This document shows positions 39,259 through 51,745 of a stretch of DNA of 64,000 nt, piece by piece; position 1 is the stretch's first letter; each line of letters starts with the position of its first letter. Location of the stretch: the NCBI GenBank assembly GCA_030429735.1, contig JAUIET010000003.1, positions 1 through 64,000 on the forward strand, read 5' to 3'. The position numbers and the translations under genes were made by a program. The DNA comes from Gammaproteobacteria bacterium (lineage in GTDB: Bacteria > Pseudomonadota > Gammaproteobacteria > Pseudomonadales > JAUIET01). A model generated the notes under the pieces. That model did no database searches. It was not told the DNA's origin and worked only from the letters and a program-made list of their open reading frames with translations.

Positions 39259-42069
39259 TTATTTCCGCTTAAGGACAATTTCGTCTTTGCCGCGCTGCAG
39301 CAATATCACCATATCATCTGGTCCGCGCTCTTCGAACGTAAACGAAAAGTCCATTTCTTTCACCGAGAAAACGCCATTAGCATCTGGTTTTAGCTGACTG
39401 CTCCCTTGCGGTGAGTCAAGAACAATATGGTCTGGGCCGGCGATCACGTCAAAGCTAATTGGCATGAATGGAACCTTGTACGTGCCTTCATATTTCGAAA
39501 AAGGAGAATGCACCTTGACTTGTTCCAACTCAGCCACAGTCCACGGGGTGGCCCGATCAGCAGTAGCCGCACGAACACTGGCCACCTGTTCAACCGATAT
39601 TGGGCTGGCTGCATTTCCCCATTGCCGCCTGATATAGGTGAGTAAGCCAGCGACACTCTGATCATCGAAGCTCGGTAAATGACCGTGGCCGGGCATACTC
39701 ATATTCCACTCTTCTCCGAGTACTGTCATTGGCCCAGTCACGCCCTGCAGAACAATGCGCGTTAACCATTCCGGTGGACCATTCACCCAATCGGATTCAG
39801 CCAATGGAGGAGCCAGCCCGGCCTGGCCTTGACCTTTGCCGCCATGACACGCGGCGCATGATGGAAACAGCGTTTTACCCTGCTCAACCAACTGCTGTTG
39901 TGCTTCGGTCAGCGGTTCAAGGCCTGCCACAAAATCGTCACCTGGCCAGGTAAACGCAACGCGGGCACGATAGAGGGCCTTGCTAACATCGCTATCCGTA
40001 GAGTCTTGCAGGGCCATAAGCGCTGGCGCCTGGGCAAACTTAACCGGCAAAAAATTCTCTGCCTTTGCCGCCTCGCGAAGACCATTTAGCCAGGCGATTA
40101 ACTGCCAGGCAGGTATCGAAGTCGCGTTGCGCGCCAGCCAATCAAAATGGGCGGTGATCGCGTCTGTTGGTTCTTGCTGGCCCAGCTGTTCACGCGCGCT
40201 CAGATAAGCCATCATGCTTAACGTCGTGTGCAACTGCTGCGCGCCATCACTGTGATCGCGCGATGAATCAGTCAGCCAAGCCTGCATCTCGGACGCCGCG
40301 TCATGCCCCAACCCTGCCGCATACACTCGTCGGAAATACGGATTTTCCATGTGCTTGATCACCAGTTCGCGGACAAACGCCCTGCTTTGTTCATCAGTGA
40401 CCAGGGCCGCCAGCAAATGAACTTCCTCAAGCGTTGACAGTGAATTGGCGCGCGCCCAGGCACGAATGTTATCGCTCTGTAACCGCGATGTTAGCATTTG
40501 CAGCGCGGCGATCCGCGGTGCGCCCGGCGCGTCAAGCCCCGCGTAAATATCTTCTTCCTGCAGCGTATTGGTTCTATGCTTTAACCAAAGTACGTCTACC
40601 TTGGCGTGCAGCGGCACCGACTCAACCGACAATGCCTTAACGGCGGGTCTGTATTCTTCCTTCTCCAACACTCTTGATGCGGTTTGCCGTGGCCAGACAT
40701 CAACATGCTGCAAGGCCTTCACCAGGCCTTTGCTGGAATCCAGCTCGAAGGGGACTGCTGGCGCCGCATCAATAGCGCTTATCCGATAAATTCGACCCAT
40801 GCCAATAGGCTCAACCAAACCCCGCTGCTGGGCCTGCGCGCGCAATTCATCACTGATAAATTGGCGGTGTTGGATTATGCCGCGATACATGTCAATCACG
40901 TACAAAGCACCGTCCGGACCAAGACGCATATCCACCGGTCTAAAACGCTCATCGGTGGACGCCAGAAATGATCGCTCGCCCCATTCATCGTCTGCATAAT
41001 TCACTGATTGCGCGCTCAGCTGCACGCCATTTTGTTGCAGAGCGAGCTGCACAATGAGGTTACCCGCAGCTTCCGGCACGAACACGTGCCCTTGCATCGA
41101 GTCGGGTAGCTGCGAACCAGAATAATATTGCACACCGCTGGCCGCCGTTGCGACGTTGAGGCGATGATCATCTCTCAATACACCTTCAGTGTAAGCGCGA
41201 TTCACACCGGGGTTAATGCGAATGGAGTGCACCTGCTGGTCTGCTATTAGCATTTCACCCAGTCCAACCCCGGCATCGGGTCCCAAGCCCCGATGGGGTG
41301 AACGCAATAGGTAGTGGGCCGGAAACAAATCGCCCAGCAACAGCGTGGAATTAGTGTTGTACAGAAAACGACCCGTAGGGTCAGCACTCAGGCCCCACTG
41401 GCCGCGAAAAGCAGTGATCTCGGATTCCAGTTCGCTATTGATCACACGCCGCCTCACGTCGCTCTTGGCACTGTAGAGCCAGCCATCAAGTGCGCGCATC
41501 AGGCGGTTTTCATCGTGCTCCACGTCGTCAGGGTCGCCATTTCCATAGTCGCCAAGCCGGCGTTTTGTATCGCACAGGTTTTCGCTATTGGGCATTTCGC
41601 ACAGCCAGAGATTGGGCGGCTCAGCAACGACAACGCCTTCGTTAACGATCGCGATGGCTCGCGGGTTAACCAGGCCATCAAGGAACAGCTCGCTGCGATC
41701 CATCTTGCCGTCCTGATTAGTGTCGCTAAGTCGCACCACGCGCCCAAACGGTTCGGTTTCGCCCGTGCCATAGCTGTCACGCATAAAACCGCGCATTTCA
41801 ACCACATACAGGCGGCCAAATTCATCCCATTCCATGGCCACTGGATCACCCACCAGGGGCTCTGACGCTACCAGCTCAATTTTGATGCCTGGTGCTGTTC
41901 GAAATGCACTCAATGCCTGTGCAGTGCTCAAAGGCGTTGCGTCGGGAATGTCCATGGACTGGTAGCGTTGCTCCCAGCTGGGTGCTTCACTTACAGGAGA
42001 GCAACGATTAGTGCAGGCCGCCAAGAACAATGAAAGCAAGGAAAACAGGAAAAGATTGCGGCGCGTCAT
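39259..42069 (-). CDS. PVC-type heme-binding dehydrogenase-like lipoprotein with C-terminal cytochrome c
   Basis: Lipobox LAAC, NHL/glucose-dehydrogenase-like region (DEFGRLYVVEMRGFM, GPDGALYVIDMYRGIIQHRQFIS), heme motif CAACH; start set at ATG 42069 (MTRRNLF). Confidence 0.8.
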   Translation of the reverse strand: MTRRNLFLFSLLSLFLAACTNRCSPVSEAPSWEQRYQSMDIPDATPLSTAQALSAFRTAPGIKIELVASEPLVGDPVAMEWDEFGRLYVVEMRGFMRDSYGTGETEPFGRVVRLSDTNQDGKMDRSELFLDGLVNPRAIAIVNEGVVVAEPPNLWLCEMPNSENLCDTKRRLGDYGNGDPDDVEHDENRLMRALDGWLYSAKSDVRRRVINSELESEITAFRGQWGLSADPTGRFLYNTNSTLLLGDLFPAHYLLRSPHRGLGPDAGVGLGEMLIADQQVHSIRINPGVNRAYTEGVLRDDHRLNVATAASGVQYYSGSQLPDSMQGHVFVPEAAGNLIVQLALQQNGVQLSAQSVNYADDEWGERSFLASTDERFRPVDMRLGPDGALYVIDMYRGIIQHRQFISDELRAQAQQRGLVEPIGMGRIYRISAIDAAPAVPFELDSSKGLVKALQHVDVWPRQTASRVLEKEEYRPAVKALSVESVPLHAKVDVLWLKHRTNTLQEEDIYAGLDAPGAPRIAALQMLTSRLQSDNIRAWARANSLSTLEEVHLLAALVTDEQSRAFVRELVIKHMENPYFRRVYAAGLGHDAASEMQAWLTDSSRDHSDGAQQLHTTLSMMAYLSAREQLGQQEPTDAITAHFDWLARNATSIPAWQLIAWLNGLREAAKAENFLPVKFAQAPALMALQDSTDSDVSKALYRARVAFTWPGDDFVAGLEPLTEAQQQLVEQGKTLFPSCAACHGGKGQGQAGLAPPLAESDWVNGPPEWLTRIVLQGVTGPMTVLGEEWNMSMPGHGHLPSFDDQSVAGLLTYIRRQWGNAASPISVEQVASVRAATADRATPWTVAELEQVKVHSPFSKYEGTYKVPFMPISFDVIAGPDHIVLDSPQGSSQLKPDANGVFSVKEMDFSFTFEERGPDDMVILLQRGKDEIVLKRK

Positions 42070-42143
42070 GAATAAACCAACTCTACGGTGTAAAATGGCG
42101 GGTGGCCCAAGCGCTTCGCTTTCGCTGAATACCCCCTGCCGGA

Positions 42144-42542
42144 ATGCCGACCATGTTAAGTCAAGAATTGCTAGACGCAAAGTACATCAGTTTTGCGACC
42201 CAAAAGCGCGATGGGAGTATGGTCGCCACGCCAGTGTGGGCCGGCAATGAACACAGCAGTCTTTTTGTGTTTTCGGAAGCCGACGCGGGTAAGGTTAAGC
42301 GGCTTAGAAATTTCAGCCACTCGACTGTTGCGCCCTGCACGGCCATGGGCCGCGTTACCGGTAACAGCTATGATTGCGAAGCTCGCCTTTTGGCGACTGA
42401 CGCGGACATTGAGCGCGCCTACAAAGCGCTCTACAGAAAGTACGGTTTGCTGATGCGCATGACGGACTTTTTGTCGAAATTAACCGGGCGCTATAACAAC
42501 CGCGCTTTAATTCAGATAGATGTTGGCGAGCAAAGCCACTAA
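42144..42542 (+). CDS. PPOX class (pyridoxamine phosphate oxidase-like) flavin/F420-dependent enzyme
   Basis: 132 aa; YISFATQKRDGSMVATPVWAGNEHSSLFVFSEADAGKVKRLRN. Confidence 0.75.
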   Translation: MPTMLSQELLDAKYISFATQKRDGSMVATPVWAGNEHSSLFVFSEADAGKVKRLRNFSHSTVAPCTAMGRVTGNSYDCEARLLATDADIERAYKALYRKYGLLMRMTDFLSKLTGRYNNRALIQIDVGEQSH

Positions 42543-42562
42543 TGCCGCAGAGGATTCACTGA

Positions 42563-45420
<2,858 letters not shown>

Positions 45421-45462
45421 TTGCGAGCCCCGCCAACTTCCGCTAAAGTACCGGCCCTTCGT

Positions 45463-45550
45463 GGTGAGGTGTCCGAGTGGTCGAAGGAGCACGCCTGGAA
45501 AGTGTGTAAGCCGAAAGGCTTCGAGGGTTCGAATCCCTCCCTCACCGCCA
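45463..45550 (+). tRNA. tRNA-Ser (GGA)
   Basis: GGTGAGG/CCTCACC acceptor, long variable arm, anticodon loop CTGGAAA, GGTTCGAATCC T-loop, encoded CCA. Confidence 0.95.
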
Positions 45551-45563
45551 CTAATACCCAAGC

Positions 45564-46046
45564 CTATAAATTGGCAACATCGACTATGTGCTTCAGCAAG
45601 CAGGCAGTAGCGCGTTCAATGTCCGCCAGCACAACTGCAAAAGCCCCGTCTTCGCTATAGTATGGATCAGCCACCTGACCCTGCTTATGCCTGGGTGTGT
45701 AATCCAGCAGTAACTTCATTTCACCCTGAAAGTCAGTCGGCGCCCAGGCAATCACATTGCTGAGATTGTTTTTGTCCATTGCTACAATAAAATCAAAGCG
45801 TGTGTAATCACTGTCATCAATTTGCCTGGCAATTTGTTGGCTTATATCAATGCCGTGTTCAGAGGCGGCTGCAATCGCGCGTGGGTCCGGGTGTTTGCCG
45901 AGGTTAAATGCTGCGGTGCCACAGGAATCGGTGTGTATTTTATTGTGCAATCCGGCCTCATTCACTTGCTGCTGAAAAATGCCTTGCGCCATGGGCGAGC
46001 GGCAGATATTACCCAGACACACGAACAACACCCCCACTTCAGACAT
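45564..46046 (-). CDS. low molecular weight protein-tyrosine phosphatase
   Basis: 160 aa; VLFVCLGNICRSPMAQG (C-x5-R) and DPYY. Confidence 0.93.
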   Translation of the reverse strand: MSEVGVLFVCLGNICRSPMAQGIFQQQVNEAGLHNKIHTDSCGTAAFNLGKHPDPRAIAAASEHGIDISQQIARQIDDSDYTRFDFIVAMDKNNLSNVIAWAPTDFQGEMKLLLDYTPRHKQGQVADPYYSEDGAFAVVLADIERATACLLKHIVDVANL

Positions 46047-46113
46047 ACTTTTGGAACCCCTGGTGAATACAGGTATCCTACCGCAAGAACCCGTTCACAT
46101 TATTCTTAAACCT

Positions 46114-46815
46114 ATGGAAAAATTCAGCCGAATACATCAGCGAGCTTTGAAACGTAAGGGCGGTGAGAAAGCGCTGTCAGCCTTTTTGCCTAAAGTGATC
46201 CGCCCAAACAAACTGAAGGCGGTAGGTGACGACCGTTTTCTGGCGGAGATGAGCCGCTGTGTGTTTCAGGCAGGTTTCGTTTGGCGTGTGGTCAATCAAA
46301 AATGGGATGCATTCGAGAAAGTGTTTTTTGGTTTTGAACCGGGCAAGATTGTGTTGCTGAGCCCGGAACAAATCGAGAACATTGGCAAGAACCCGGCGAT
46401 TATTCGAAACATGCAGAAAATCGTCAGTGTGCAAAAAAATGCGCAGTTTGTGCTGGACGTAGCGCAAGAGCATGGCAGCTTCGCTGCCCTGGTCAGTCAC
46501 TGGCCGCCCGGTGATCATATTGGTTTGTATAAACTACTAAAGCAACGCGGCTGCCGTTTGGGGGGTGCCACGGGACCACGGGCACTGCGCAATCTGGGCA
46601 TTGATACATTTATGTTGAGTACAGACGTGATTCTTTGCCTAAAGAACGCAGGGCTTGAAATTGCCAGTAATCCCAGCAGTCAAAAAGACATGAGGGCAAT
46701 TCAACAGGCGTTCAACACCTGGCATGAAGAGAGCGGTCTTCCCTACAGTCACATGAGCAGAATAGCGTCGTGCTCTGTAGGCGAAAATTACGACATTGAG
46801 GTTTTCTCGCACTAG
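46114..46815 (+). CDS. DNA-3-methyladenine glycosylase I family protein
   Basis: FLAEMSRCVFQAGFVWRVVNQKWDAFEKVFFGF; ATG at 46114 inside the longer ORF. Confidence 0.8.
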   Translation: MEKFSRIHQRALKRKGGEKALSAFLPKVIRPNKLKAVGDDRFLAEMSRCVFQAGFVWRVVNQKWDAFEKVFFGFEPGKIVLLSPEQIENIGKNPAIIRNMQKIVSVQKNAQFVLDVAQEHGSFAALVSHWPPGDHIGLYKLLKQRGCRLGGATGPRALRNLGIDTFMLSTDVILCLKNAGLEIASNPSSQKDMRAIQQAFNTWHEESGLPYSHMSRIASCSVGENYDIEVFSH

Positions 46816-46826
46816 ACCCCTGTTGC

Positions 46827-48758
46827 TCAATCACCCTGCAAACCCTCTAACTCTTCCTGCAACTGCAACCACTGCTCCTCAAGTTGAGCATGCTCCTGAC
46901 TTTGCCTGGCTTGATCAAACAATACGTCATCCAATTCGGACTTGTTCTCGGCCTCGTACAGGCTGGTGTCTGTGAGGCGCTGTTCAAGTTCGGTTAATCG
47001 CTGCTGGCATTCGGCCAATTTACGCTCTACGCGAGCGATCGATTTTTTTAAGGGCTGGAGTTTTGCACGATTGGCGGCTGATGCTTTGCGTTGCGCTTTA
47101 CGGCTGGCGTCATTTCTTTCAGTATCAGGATCAATATCACTGCTGATTTCAACCGCCGATGCCAGCTCCTGTTCACGAACGGAACCAGATTCTCTGCTAA
47201 GCACCCATTTCTGATAGGCTGCAATGTCGTCTTTATATTCATCAACAAGCCCATCATGCACCAACAGCAGTTCATCAACCGTATTGCCGAGAAGGTGACG
47301 ATCGTGTGTAACCAAAACCACGGCCCCGGTAAATGCTTGCAGCGCTACTGTTAGAGCGTGGCGCATTTCAAGATCCAGGTGGTTGGTTGGCTCGTCCATA
47401 ATCAGCAAGTTGGGCCGCTGCCATACCGTAATCGCCAACGCAAGACGGGCTTTTTCACCGCCGGAAAAATCTCGAATCTCGGAGCTGGCAACACTGCCAT
47501 GGAAATTAAAGCCGCCCAGAAAATCATATATTTCCTGCTCTCTTGCTTGCGGGCTTAGACGTTGCAGGTGCAATGCCGGGCTGGCTTCAAGGTCCAGTGC
47601 CTCCAGCTGATGTTGGTCGAAGTACCCTATCTGGCAGTGCGCACCTTCTACACGATCGCCAGACAACAGACTTTGCAAACCTGTTAGGGACTTTAGCAAG
47701 GTAGATTTACCGGCTCCGTTCTTGCCAAGCAAGCCAATTCTGGCACCAGCGTGTATCTGCAAATTGACCTTCTTCAGTACGGTGACGTCGCCATACCCCA
47801 GATTCGCTCGATTCAGTGACAGTATTGGGTCACTGGCGCGTTTGGGCTCCGGAAAACGAAATCGAAACGGAGAATCAATATGAGCAGGTGCGATGCTCTG
47901 CATGCGCTCAAGCTCCTTAAGCCTGCTTTGAGCCTGTTTGGCCTTGGTTGCCTTGTATCGAAACCGCCGCACAAACTCATCGATTTCGCCAATACGCCGT
48001 TGCTGTTTCTCGAACGCAGCTTGTTGTTGTGCAAGACGTTCGGCACGTTGCTGCTCAAACGACGAGTAATTGCCACGATATTGAGTAATCGATTTGTGCT
48101 CCAGGTGCAGCACCTGTTGGCAACACGCATCTATGAATTCACGATCGTGTGAGATCAAGAGCATGGTGCCCTGATAATTCTGCAGCCATTGTTGCAACCA
48201 AAAACTGGCGTCCAGGTCCAGGTGGTTAGTGGGCTCATCCAGCAGCAGCAAATCGGAGGGTGTCATCAGGGCTTTGGCAAGATTGAGCCGAATGCGCCAA
48301 CCGCCCGAGAAGTCACTGACTTTGCGATGTTGGTCCCCCTGTTCAAAGCCCAGGCCAAGCAGCAATACTTCGGCGCGGTGAGCAATGTCGTAACCATTCA
48401 GCTCGTCGAGCTCGCTGTACAATACGCCTGCGCGCTCATAATCTTGTTTAGCTTCTGCGGCGAGCAATTGCTGACGAACCGCAAATACGTCGCTGTCACC
48501 CGCAATCACGTATTCCAACGCCGGCATGTCACTGGCTTCGACCTCCTGCGCCATACACGACAAGCGCATGCCTCTAATACCCTCTACGTGCCCTGTATCG
48601 GCTTGCAGTTCGCCCAGCAACAGCGCAAACAGACTGGATTTGCCCGAACCATTTGCGCCGATCAGCGCCAGACGCTGCCCCGGCTGAATGGTGACGTTGG
48701 TATCCTGCAGCAGTAGCTTGGCACCGCGCCTCAAGCCAAGTTCACGAAAGATAATCAC
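46827..48758 (-). CDS. ABC-F family ATPase (YheS-like)
   Basis: 643 aa; two ABC cassettes (LIGANGSGKSSLF; GLLGKNGAGKSTLLKSL), two signature/Walker B pairs, C-terminal coiled coil. Confidence 0.92.
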   Translation of the reverse strand: MIIFRELGLRRGAKLLLQDTNVTIQPGQRLALIGANGSGKSSLFALLLGELQADTGHVEGIRGMRLSCMAQEVEASDMPALEYVIAGDSDVFAVRQQLLAAEAKQDYERAGVLYSELDELNGYDIAHRAEVLLLGLGFEQGDQHRKVSDFSGGWRIRLNLAKALMTPSDLLLLDEPTNHLDLDASFWLQQWLQNYQGTMLLISHDREFIDACCQQVLHLEHKSITQYRGNYSSFEQQRAERLAQQQAAFEKQQRRIGEIDEFVRRFRYKATKAKQAQSRLKELERMQSIAPAHIDSPFRFRFPEPKRASDPILSLNRANLGYGDVTVLKKVNLQIHAGARIGLLGKNGAGKSTLLKSLTGLQSLLSGDRVEGAHCQIGYFDQHQLEALDLEASPALHLQRLSPQAREQEIYDFLGGFNFHGSVASSEIRDFSGGEKARLALAITVWQRPNLLIMDEPTNHLDLEMRHALTVALQAFTGAVVLVTHDRHLLGNTVDELLLVHDGLVDEYKDDIAAYQKWVLSRESGSVREQELASAVEISSDIDPDTERNDASRKAQRKASAANRAKLQPLKKSIARVERKLAECQQRLTELEQRLTDTSLYEAENKSELDDVLFDQARQSQEHAQLEEQWLQLQEELEGLQGD

Positions 48759-48927
48759 GTGTCAGAGCTCGCTGTGGCCAGCTGGCACCGTCGCCGGTAA
48801 CGCAACGCTGTTAAGTCAGTATTTTCCATTTGGTAAGCAAACATCACTTCAGCGCATCAAATAAGGTAATCTAGGCTGCAGCACAGCCGCTCGATTGGGC
48901 GCGCATGATAACAACTCTGGAACAAGC

Positions 48928-50088
48928 ATGCGAAAAATACGAATGGGTATGGTCGGTGGTGGCGAAGGCGCGTTTATCGGCGCGGTTCATCGCATGGCCG
49001 CCAATATTGACGGTCAGATCGAGCTGGTCTGCGGAGCGTTCTGCAGCGACGCTGAACGCAGTATTGAATCCGGTAAAGCACTGTTTTTACCGACATCCCG
49101 CTGCTATCCGGACTATCAAACAATGATGGCCACAGAAGCCGCACTGGATAGTGACAAACGCATGGATTTCGTCGCAATTGTGACACCCAATCACATGCAC
49201 TACCCGGTTGCCAAACTGGCCCTGGAGCACGGCTTTCACGTGATGTCTGACAAGCCGGCAACTTATAGCCTTGCGGAGGCGATCGCCCTCAGGGAGATTG
49301 TCGAAGCGCGGCAATTACTGTACGGCTTGACACATACCTACACCGGCTATCCCCTGGTCAAAGAAGCGCGCGAGCGAGTTGCCTCGGGTGAACTGGGTGC
49401 TATTCGCAAAGTAGTGGTTGAATATCAGCAAGGATGGTTGGCCACACCTGAGGAAGATAACGAAAACAATAAACAGGCGGCCTGGCGACTAGACCCGGAT
49501 CGCGCAGGAGTGAGTTCATGCATGGGGGATATTGGCGTACACGCAGCCAATTTGGCAGAGTACATTGCTGGTATCAAGATTACAGCATTGTGTGCTGATC
49601 TAACGTCATTTGTTGAAGGTCGATCTCTCGACGACGACGGTTCTGTGCTGCTGCGCTTTGACAATGGCGCTCGCGGCGTGTTGGTTGCCAGCCAGATTGC
49701 AGCCGGAGAAGAGAATGCTCTTCGAATCCGTGCTTACGGCGAGCAAGGTAGCCTCGAATGGAATCAACAAGAACCCAATAGCCTGATTCTTAAATGGAAT
49801 GACAAACCGATGCAGGTATTGCGCACCGCATGCGCCGGTCTTGGCGACACGGCCAATGCCAATTCGCGCACTCCTGGCGGTCACCCGGAAGGCTACCTGG
49901 AAGCCTTCGCAAATCATTACCGCAACTTTGCCGCCCAGATCAGTGCGCGTATTTGCGACGAAGTACCAGATCACGTTACCACCGATTTACCGGGCATCAA
50001 GGAGGCCGTGCGTGGCATGGCGTTTATAGAACACACAGTTAGCGCCAGCGCTTCCGATCAAAAGTGGCACGAACTGCCCGATTATTAA
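48928..50088 (+). CDS. Gfo/Idh/MocA family oxidoreductase
   Basis: MRKIRMGMVGGGEGAFIGAVHR nucleotide fold, VTPNHMHYPVAKLALEHGFHVMSDKP. Confidence 0.92.
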   Translation: MRKIRMGMVGGGEGAFIGAVHRMAANIDGQIELVCGAFCSDAERSIESGKALFLPTSRCYPDYQTMMATEAALDSDKRMDFVAIVTPNHMHYPVAKLALEHGFHVMSDKPATYSLAEAIALREIVEARQLLYGLTHTYTGYPLVKEARERVASGELGAIRKVVVEYQQGWLATPEEDNENNKQAAWRLDPDRAGVSSCMGDIGVHAANLAEYIAGIKITALCADLTSFVEGRSLDDDGSVLLRFDNGARGVLVASQIAAGEENALRIRAYGEQGSLEWNQQEPNSLILKWNDKPMQVLRTACAGLGDTANANSRTPGGHPEGYLEAFANHYRNFAAQISARICDEVPDHVTTDLPGIKEAVRGMAFIEHTVSASASDQKWHELPDY

Positions 50089-50129
50089 TTGCATTCAATA
50101 GACGCAGTCAATCTGCGCGGAGAACTCTT

Positions 50130-51176
50130 ATGAAAGGTCCTGCAATATTTCTCGCCCAGTTTGCCAGTGCGGAAGCGCCCTTCAACAGCTTCCCGGCTAT
50201 CTGCAAATGGGCAGGAGAATTAGGCTACAAAGGCATTCAGATCCCAAGCTGGGAGTCCAGCCTGTTTGACCTGAAGCAAGCGGCCGACAGCAAGACGTAT
50301 TGCGATGAGCTGCAAGGAATTGCAGCCGACAATGGACTGCAGATTTCCGAGCTGTCCACCCATCTGCAAGGACAATTGATTGCTGTGGCACCGGCCTTCG
50401 ATGAACTGTTTGATGGCTTTGCCGATACATCCGTGCGCGGCAACCCCAAAGCCCGCCAGGCCTGGGCCACCGACCAACTCATGCTGGCTGCCAAAGCCAG
50501 TGAGAATCTGGGCCTGAAAGCACACGCCACGTTTTCCGGCGCGCTGTTATGGCATACGTTTTACCCGTGGCCCGCCAGGCCGGCCGGTTTGGTGGAATCC
50601 GGCTTCGAAGAACTGGGCAAGCGCTGGACACCGATTCTGAATGCATTTGACGAGGCGGGTGTGGACGTGTGTTATGAAATTCACCCTGGCGAAGACTTGC
50701 ATGACGGTGCGACATTCGAGCGCTTTCTCTCTGAGGTCAGCAATCACCCACGCGCAAACATTCTCTACGATCCCAGCCATTTCGTGCTTCAGCAATTGGA
50801 TTATCTGGCGTTCATTGATATTTATCACGAGCGCATCAAAGCGTTTCATGTAAAAGACGCTGAGTTTAATCCGAACGGACGCAGTGGTGTGTACGGTGGC
50901 TTCCAATCGTGGGTTGACCGGCCTGGGCGGTTTCGTTCTACCGGCGATGGCCAGGTTGATTTTATTTCCATTTTCAGCAAATTTGCGCAGTACGGTTACG
51001 ATGGTTGGGCGGTCATTGAATGGGAATGTTGCCTCAAACATCCGCAGCAGGGCGCGGCAGAAGGCGCACCCTTTATTGAACATCACATGATTCAAACGAC
51101 CGACAAAGCCTTCGACGATTTTGCTGGCGCGGGCACGGATGATGCCGCCAATCGGCGCTTACTCGGCATCGAATAG
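50130..51176 (+). CDS. sugar phosphate isomerase/epimerase (xylose isomerase-like TIM barrel)
   Basis: MKGPAIFLAQFASAEAPFNSFPAICKWAGELGYKGIQIP; VCYEIHPGED, LYDPSHFVLQQLDYL. Confidence 0.9.
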   Translation: MKGPAIFLAQFASAEAPFNSFPAICKWAGELGYKGIQIPSWESSLFDLKQAADSKTYCDELQGIAADNGLQISELSTHLQGQLIAVAPAFDELFDGFADTSVRGNPKARQAWATDQLMLAAKASENLGLKAHATFSGALLWHTFYPWPARPAGLVESGFEELGKRWTPILNAFDEAGVDVCYEIHPGEDLHDGATFERFLSEVSNHPRANILYDPSHFVLQQLDYLAFIDIYHERIKAFHVKDAEFNPNGRSGVYGGFQSWVDRPGRFRSTGDGQVDFISIFSKFAQYGYDGWAVIEWECCLKHPQQGAAEGAPFIEHHMIQTTDKAFDDFAGAGTDDAANRRLLGIE

Positions 51177-51324
51177 CATTCGCAGTTCAAAGCGGCTTTT
51201 GCAGGAAGAAACAGTATGACAAAAACTCCGCTAGCGATCAGCGAGCTGGTAAATTGACGACCCGACTCCGGGATTGCTGCTCTAAGCACTTTTCTGGCAA
51301 CAAAGGAAATAGCCGCCTGCTCCG

Positions 51325-51732
51325 CTATTTGCCTATGTGAACAAGTACCTCGCGCGCGCCACTATGGTGCCGGTGTTCCCACAAAAATACACCTTGCCAG
51401 GTGCCGAGTGCCAAGCGTGCATCAACAATAGGAATGCTTAAGGAACTCGCGGTCAATGCCGCTTTAATGTGCGCAGGCATATCATCGGGGCCTTCAAGTG
51501 TGTGCGTGTACAGTGGGTCATTTTCCGGCACCAGGCGATTCAGCCAGGCTTCGAGATCCATCCTGGCAGATGGATCGTAGTCTTCCTGAATTAACAAGCT
51601 GGCGGACGTATGACGAATGAACAGCGTACACAATCCCTCTGAGAAGCCACTGCCAGCCACCAGCTCAACCAGGCGGTTGGTGAAACCGTGCAGCCCCTGC
51701 CCCTGCACGTTGATAGAGAGCGTATCTATCAT
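51325..51732 (-). CDS. YjbQ family (secondary thiamine-phosphate synthase-like) protein
   Basis: 135 aa; LFIRHTSASLLIQEDYDPSARMDLEAWLNRLVPE, LGTWQGVFLWEHRHHSGAREVLVH. Confidence 0.92.
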   Translation of the reverse strand: MIDTLSINVQGQGLHGFTNRLVELVAGSGFSEGLCTLFIRHTSASLLIQEDYDPSARMDLEAWLNRLVPENDPLYTHTLEGPDDMPAHIKAALTASSLSIPIVDARLALGTWQGVFLWEHRHHSGAREVLVHIGK

Positions 51733-51745
51733 TGCTTGGTGTACA

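Noticed and set aside
39072-39278. 68-aa minus-strand ORF after the truncated GST
   Set aside because: Overlaps the 3' end of the cytochrome-type gene and lacks any recognisable motif.
41314-41865. 183-aa plus-strand ORF
   Set aside because: Antisense to the cytochrome c lipoprotein; no recognisable family or upstream signal.
45463-45550. tRNA-Ser as an integration site (attB) for an island
   Set aside because: No integrase and no repeat of the tRNA 3' end seen; flanking genes look like ordinary housekeeping genes.
50547-51095. 182-aa minus-strand ORF
   Set aside because: Antisense to the sugar isomerase/epimerase, no family resemblance.
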